From an uncultured Butyricicoccus sp. (lineage in GTDB: Bacteria > Bacillota > Clostridia > Oscillospirales > Butyricicoccaceae), in the NCBI GenBank assembly GCA_900557315.1, contig USSI01000052.1:1-8211 (forward strand): DNA of 8,211 nt. Direction: 5' to 3'. Within the stretch, counting starts at the first letter, position 1, and each line of letters starts with the position of its first letter. Below are positions 6,321 to 8,211 of the stretch, piece by piece. A program made the position numbers and the translations under genes. The notes beneath the pieces are model-generated. The model saw nothing but the letters and a program-made list of their open reading frames with translations. It made no database searches and was not told the DNA's origin.

Positions 6321-7568
6321 ATGTATGTCAAACGCGTTCTCCCCAATGGCGTGCGCCTGATCTCGGAAAAACTCGACGGCGTGCGCACGGTATCCGTCGG
6401 CATCTGGGTCGGCAACGGCAGCCGGTATGAACCCGCCGCGCTCGGCGGCATCTCGCACTTTATCGAGCATATGATCTTCAAGGGCACGGAAAAACGCTCC
6501 GCACAGCACATCGCGATTGCGATCGACGCGCTCGGCGGGCAGGCCAACGCCTTTACCGACAAGGAGTGCACCTGCTACTATATGAAGGTGCTCGATAAGC
6601 GCCTGCAGACTGGCATCTCCATCCTGGCGGATATGTTCCTGCATTCCCGCTTCGCGCAGGAGGACATCGAACTCGAGCGCGGGGTTGTGCTCGAGGAGAT
6701 CGACATGTACGAGGACTCCCCGGAGGATGTCGCGATCGACAAGCTGTTTGAAAAGTGCTACGAAGGCTCGGCGCTCGGCCGCCCGATCCTGGGCACCGCC
6801 GAAACCCTGCAAACCATCAATTCCGAGGCCATGCACGACTACATGCGCCGCTATTACCGCCCGGCGGACACCGTAATCGCGGTATCCGGCCACTTCACCG
6901 AAGAGGACCTGGACTATATCGCCGATCTGTTCTCCCATATGGAAGGCAAGGGCCGCAACCAGATCACGCCTGCTGTCTACCAGCCCAGCCTCATGCTGCG
7001 CGAGAAGGACATCGAACAGAACCATCTCTGCCTGTCCTTCCCCGGCGTATCGCTGCTGAGCGGGGACCGCTTTGCCATGAACCTTTTAAGCTCGATCCTC
7101 GGCGGCGGCATGTCGTCCCGCCTGTTCCAGAGCGTGCGCGAGAAAAACGGCCTGTGCTACTCGATCTACAGCTTCACCACCCCGCACCTGGACACCGGCC
7201 TGCTCTCGATTTACACCGGCCTCGGGGCGGAGACCGAGCGCAAAGCGCTCGAGCTGATCGTGCGCGAGCTGCACGAGTTCTGCGAGACCGGCCCCGCGCC
7301 GGACGAGCTTTCCCGCTGCCGCGAGCAGGTCAAAACCACGCTGCTCATGGGTCTGGAAAGCACGGGCACCCGCATGATGACCATCGGCCGCAGCGAGCTG
7401 CTGCGCGGCGAGGTCTCGGCGGTGGAGCAGGTGCTGGCCGCGTACGACAAGGTTACGATGGAGGATATCCTGTCCCTTGCGCGCCGCGTGTTCGACTTTT
7501 CGCAGGTTTCCCTTGCCGTGGTCGGCCAGCCCGACCGCGAAGAGACCTACCGCGCACTGCTGCAATAA
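6321..7568 (+). CDS. M16 family zinc metallopeptidase (YmxG/MlpA-like)
   Basis: M16 peptidases (insulysin / mitochondrial processing peptidase clan) cut peptides with a Zn2+ ion inside a clamshell. The 415-residue length fits the short bacterial class (B. subtilis YmxG/MlpA type). The inverted zinc motif HFIEH is at 46-50 (His46, Glu49, His50), and the third ligand Glu126 in ERGVVLEEIDMYED (119-132) is 76 residues after His50, the expected spacing. GGQANAFTDKECTCYY (72-87) is also typical. The C-terminal half carries the Arg/Tyr substrate-binding pair in VREKNGLCYSIYS (272-284; Arg273, Tyr280), so both halves are intact. No signal peptide is seen, so it is probably cytoplasmic. AAAAAGG (6304-6310) lies 10 bases before ATG. 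It follows the LCP hairpin and ends before a strong terminator, so it is either the last gene of the pyk operon by read-through or a single gene. Catalytic residues suggest an active enzyme; the substrate is unknown. Confidence 0.94.
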   Translation: MYVKRVLPNGVRLISEKLDGVRTVSVGIWVGNGSRYEPAALGGISHFIEHMIFKGTEKRSAQHIAIAIDALGGQANAFTDKECTCYYMKVLDKRLQTGISILADMFLHSRFAQEDIELERGVVLEEIDMYEDSPEDVAIDKLFEKCYEGSALGRPILGTAETLQTINSEAMHDYMRRYYRPADTVIAVSGHFTEEDLDYIADLFSHMEGKGRNQITPAVYQPSLMLREKDIEQNHLCLSFPGVSLLSGDRFAMNLLSSILGGGMSSRLFQSVREKNGLCYSIYSFTTPHLDTGLLSIYTGLGAETERKALELIVRELHEFCETGPAPDELSRCREQVKTTLLMGLESTGTRMMTIGRSELLRGEVSAVEQVLAAYDKVTMEDILSLARRVFDFSQVSLAVVGQPDREETYRALLQ

Positions 7569-7584
7569 TACCGCATCTGCACCA

Positions 7585-7620
7585 AAAAGAGCGCCTTCTT
7601 TTCGGCGCTCTTTTCTTTTT
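7585..7620 (+). terminator. Strong intrinsic terminator after the M16 gene
   Basis: AAAAGAGCGCC (7585-7595) pairs perfectly with GGCGCTCTTTT (7604-7614) over an 8-base loop, followed by a T-rich run (TTTTCTTTTT, 7611-7620). It begins 16 bases after the stop codon and closes the plus-strand unit. The T-run ends only six bases before the -35 box of the next promoter. Confidence 0.9.
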
Positions 7621-7626
7621 CCTTGC

Positions 7627-7654
7627 TTGACAGAATGCCCCGGACGGGTATACT
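7627..7654 (+). promoter_or_regulatory. Near-consensus sigma-A promoter of the terminal secreted-protein gene
   Basis: A perfect TTGACA (7627-7632) and TATACT (7649-7654, five of six) are separated by 16 bases. This is the best -35 match I saw in the window. Transcription would start near 7661, giving a leader of about 44 bases with GGGAGGG (7692-7698) before GTG 7705. The strong promoter and ribosome binding site show that the downstream gene was once, or still is, well expressed. Confidence 0.75.
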
Positions 7655-7704
7655 GAACCTGAGGATAGTTGTTTACCGGTCAGCGCATATCGGGAGGGAA
7701 CGCA

Positions 7705-8122
7705 GTGAAAAGACGAATTGCCGCCTTGCTTGCAGCGGTATACGCTGGACGACAACCTCTGCTGGGCTGTCGATGACAGCTGGTCGCCCAAGATGTATGA
7801 GCCGGAAAAACCCGACAGCCTTGCGCTGTTCCTCCATCAGGACGGCGGCACGCTTTCCCTTGGCGTGACAGAAGATGGCGCGACGGCCGCTGCCTTCCTC
7901 CTGCCGGATGAAACCCCCGCAGGCGCGGAAAGCATCGCCGGCCCAGCCGAAGCGGCTGAACTCGTCTACGGCGAAGAAATCCCCATATTGATCCGCACGG
8001 TTGGGTATTCCGGCGGTGCGGCCCCCTTCACAGCCGACGATTTCGCCGACCCTTCGCGCTTCGAGGGCGACCTGTTCACCGAAGCCTACACGGTCATCTT
8101 TTCCGACACGGCGCCGGAATGA
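7705..8122 (+). pseudogene. Broken gene for a small exported protein: signal-peptide start out of frame with the downstream domain
   Basis: I do not recognise the family. GTG at 7705 has an ideal ribosome binding site (GGGAGGG, six bases upstream) and encodes MKRRIAALLAAV, the positively charged start and half the hydrophobic core of a signal peptide. That frame then stops at TGA 7774-7776 after 23 codons. In the +1 frame a long open stretch continues to TGA 8120-8122 and encodes an acidic, probably beta-rich domain starting RYTLDDNLCWAVDDSW, with many Gly, Ala, Asp and Glu. The two frames meet near 7735-7745, and the rest of the hydrophobic core and cleavage site or lipobox is missing, so an internal deletion causing a frameshift is the simplest reading. 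An alternative is initiation at TTG 7718 of a 134-residue leaderless protein, but its ribosome binding site would be about 19 bases away. Promoter, start and terminator remain intact, so the loss is recent or a sequencing or assembly error. Confidence 0.6.
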
Positions 8123-8134
8123 GCCTGTATGTAC

Positions 8135-8163
8135 AAAAACCGGGATACATGCTCCCGGTTTTT
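8135..8163 (+). terminator. Intrinsic terminator after the terminal gene
   Basis: AAAAACCGGGA (8135-8145) pairs perfectly with TCCCGGTTTTT (8153-8163) around the 7-base loop TACATGC, with the T-run forming the end of the stem. It begins 12 bases after the stop codon and is symmetrical enough to work in both directions. Confidence 0.85.
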
Positions 8164-8165
8164 AT

Positions 8166-8191
8166 GGAAATTGCGGCTTGCCGCAATTTCC
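8166..8191. repeat. Perfect 11-bp inverted repeat at the right edge
   Basis: GGAAATTGCGG (8166-8176) and CCGCAATTTCC (8181-8191) pair perfectly around CTTG. It directly follows the terminator at 8135-8163 and has no U-tract, so it is not an obvious second terminator. It could belong to a dispersed palindromic repeat or to the end of a gene outside the window. No gene is visible from 8123 to 8211. Confidence 0.55.
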
Positions 8192-8211
8192 TATTGAATG
8201 CGCGGCACGCA

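Noticed and set aside
5066..6571. 501-residue minus-strand frame opposite the LCP gene
   Set aside because: It spans two real plus-strand genes and the terminator between them, and has the composition of antisense translation.
6248..8211. Possible tRNA, small RNA or mobile element in the gaps between right-hand genes
   Set aside because: The gaps at 6248-6320, 7569-7704 and 8123-8211 contain only hairpins, terminators and a promoter; I saw no cloverleaf, transposase remnant or array of repeats.

Overview
The window is GC-rich and protein-dense. It most resembles a Gram-positive, Clostridia-type genome. The evidence is a LytR-CpsA-Psr (LCP) cell-wall ligase, a short-form pyruvate kinase, a YmxG/MlpA-like M16 peptidase, a SecG start, strong GGAGG-type ribosome binding sites and sigma-A promoters. 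An Oscillospiraceae/Ruminococcaceae-like gut bacterium is my inference from protein style and codon use; nothing here proves it.

Layout. (1) Positions 1-1684, minus strand: one uninterrupted reading frame that runs off the left edge. Its first ~42 residues are the start of SecG, with a proper promoter and ribosome binding site. From about residue 45 it is the N-terminal half of the chromosome-segregation ATPase SMC, lacking SMC's first ~24 residues. Codon use changes at the same point: ATA is about half of the isoleucine codons in the SMC part, while I saw none in the SecG part, the nucleotidyltransferase or pyruvate kinase. A chimeric contig or foreign insertion is the first explanation; a real SecG-SMC fusion is the second. 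(2) Positions 1803-3240, minus strand: a two-gene operon of a sugar-nucleotidyltransferase-like protein and an unrecognised 169-residue protein, with the second gene's ribosome binding site overlapping the first gene's stop codon. (3) Positions 3241-3540: a divergent control region with back-to-back sigma-A promoters. (4) Positions 3541-6247, plus strand: pyruvate kinase and, four bases later, an LCP protein with an odd tyrosine/aspartate-rich tail, followed by a perfect hairpin. (5) Positions 6321-7568: an M16 zinc peptidase ending in a strong terminator. (6) Positions 7627-8163: a consensus promoter and a good GTG start leading into a signal-peptide-like sequence that is out of frame with a downstream domain. 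This appears to be a broken secreted-protein gene and ends in its own terminator. A second perfect hairpin lies at the right edge.

How the genes work together. Pyruvate kinase makes ATP and pyruvate, and is co-transcribed with an enzyme that attaches phosphate-linked glycopolymers to the cell wall. The divergent nucleotidyltransferase may supply activated sugars, so a loose cell-envelope theme is possible, but this is inference. I found no mobile element, CRISPR array, tRNA or rRNA, and no clear new multi-gene system. The points most worth checking are the SecG/SMC junction, a two-residue gap in the nucleotidyltransferase binding loop, the octamer-like tail of the LCP protein, and the broken gene at the right end.
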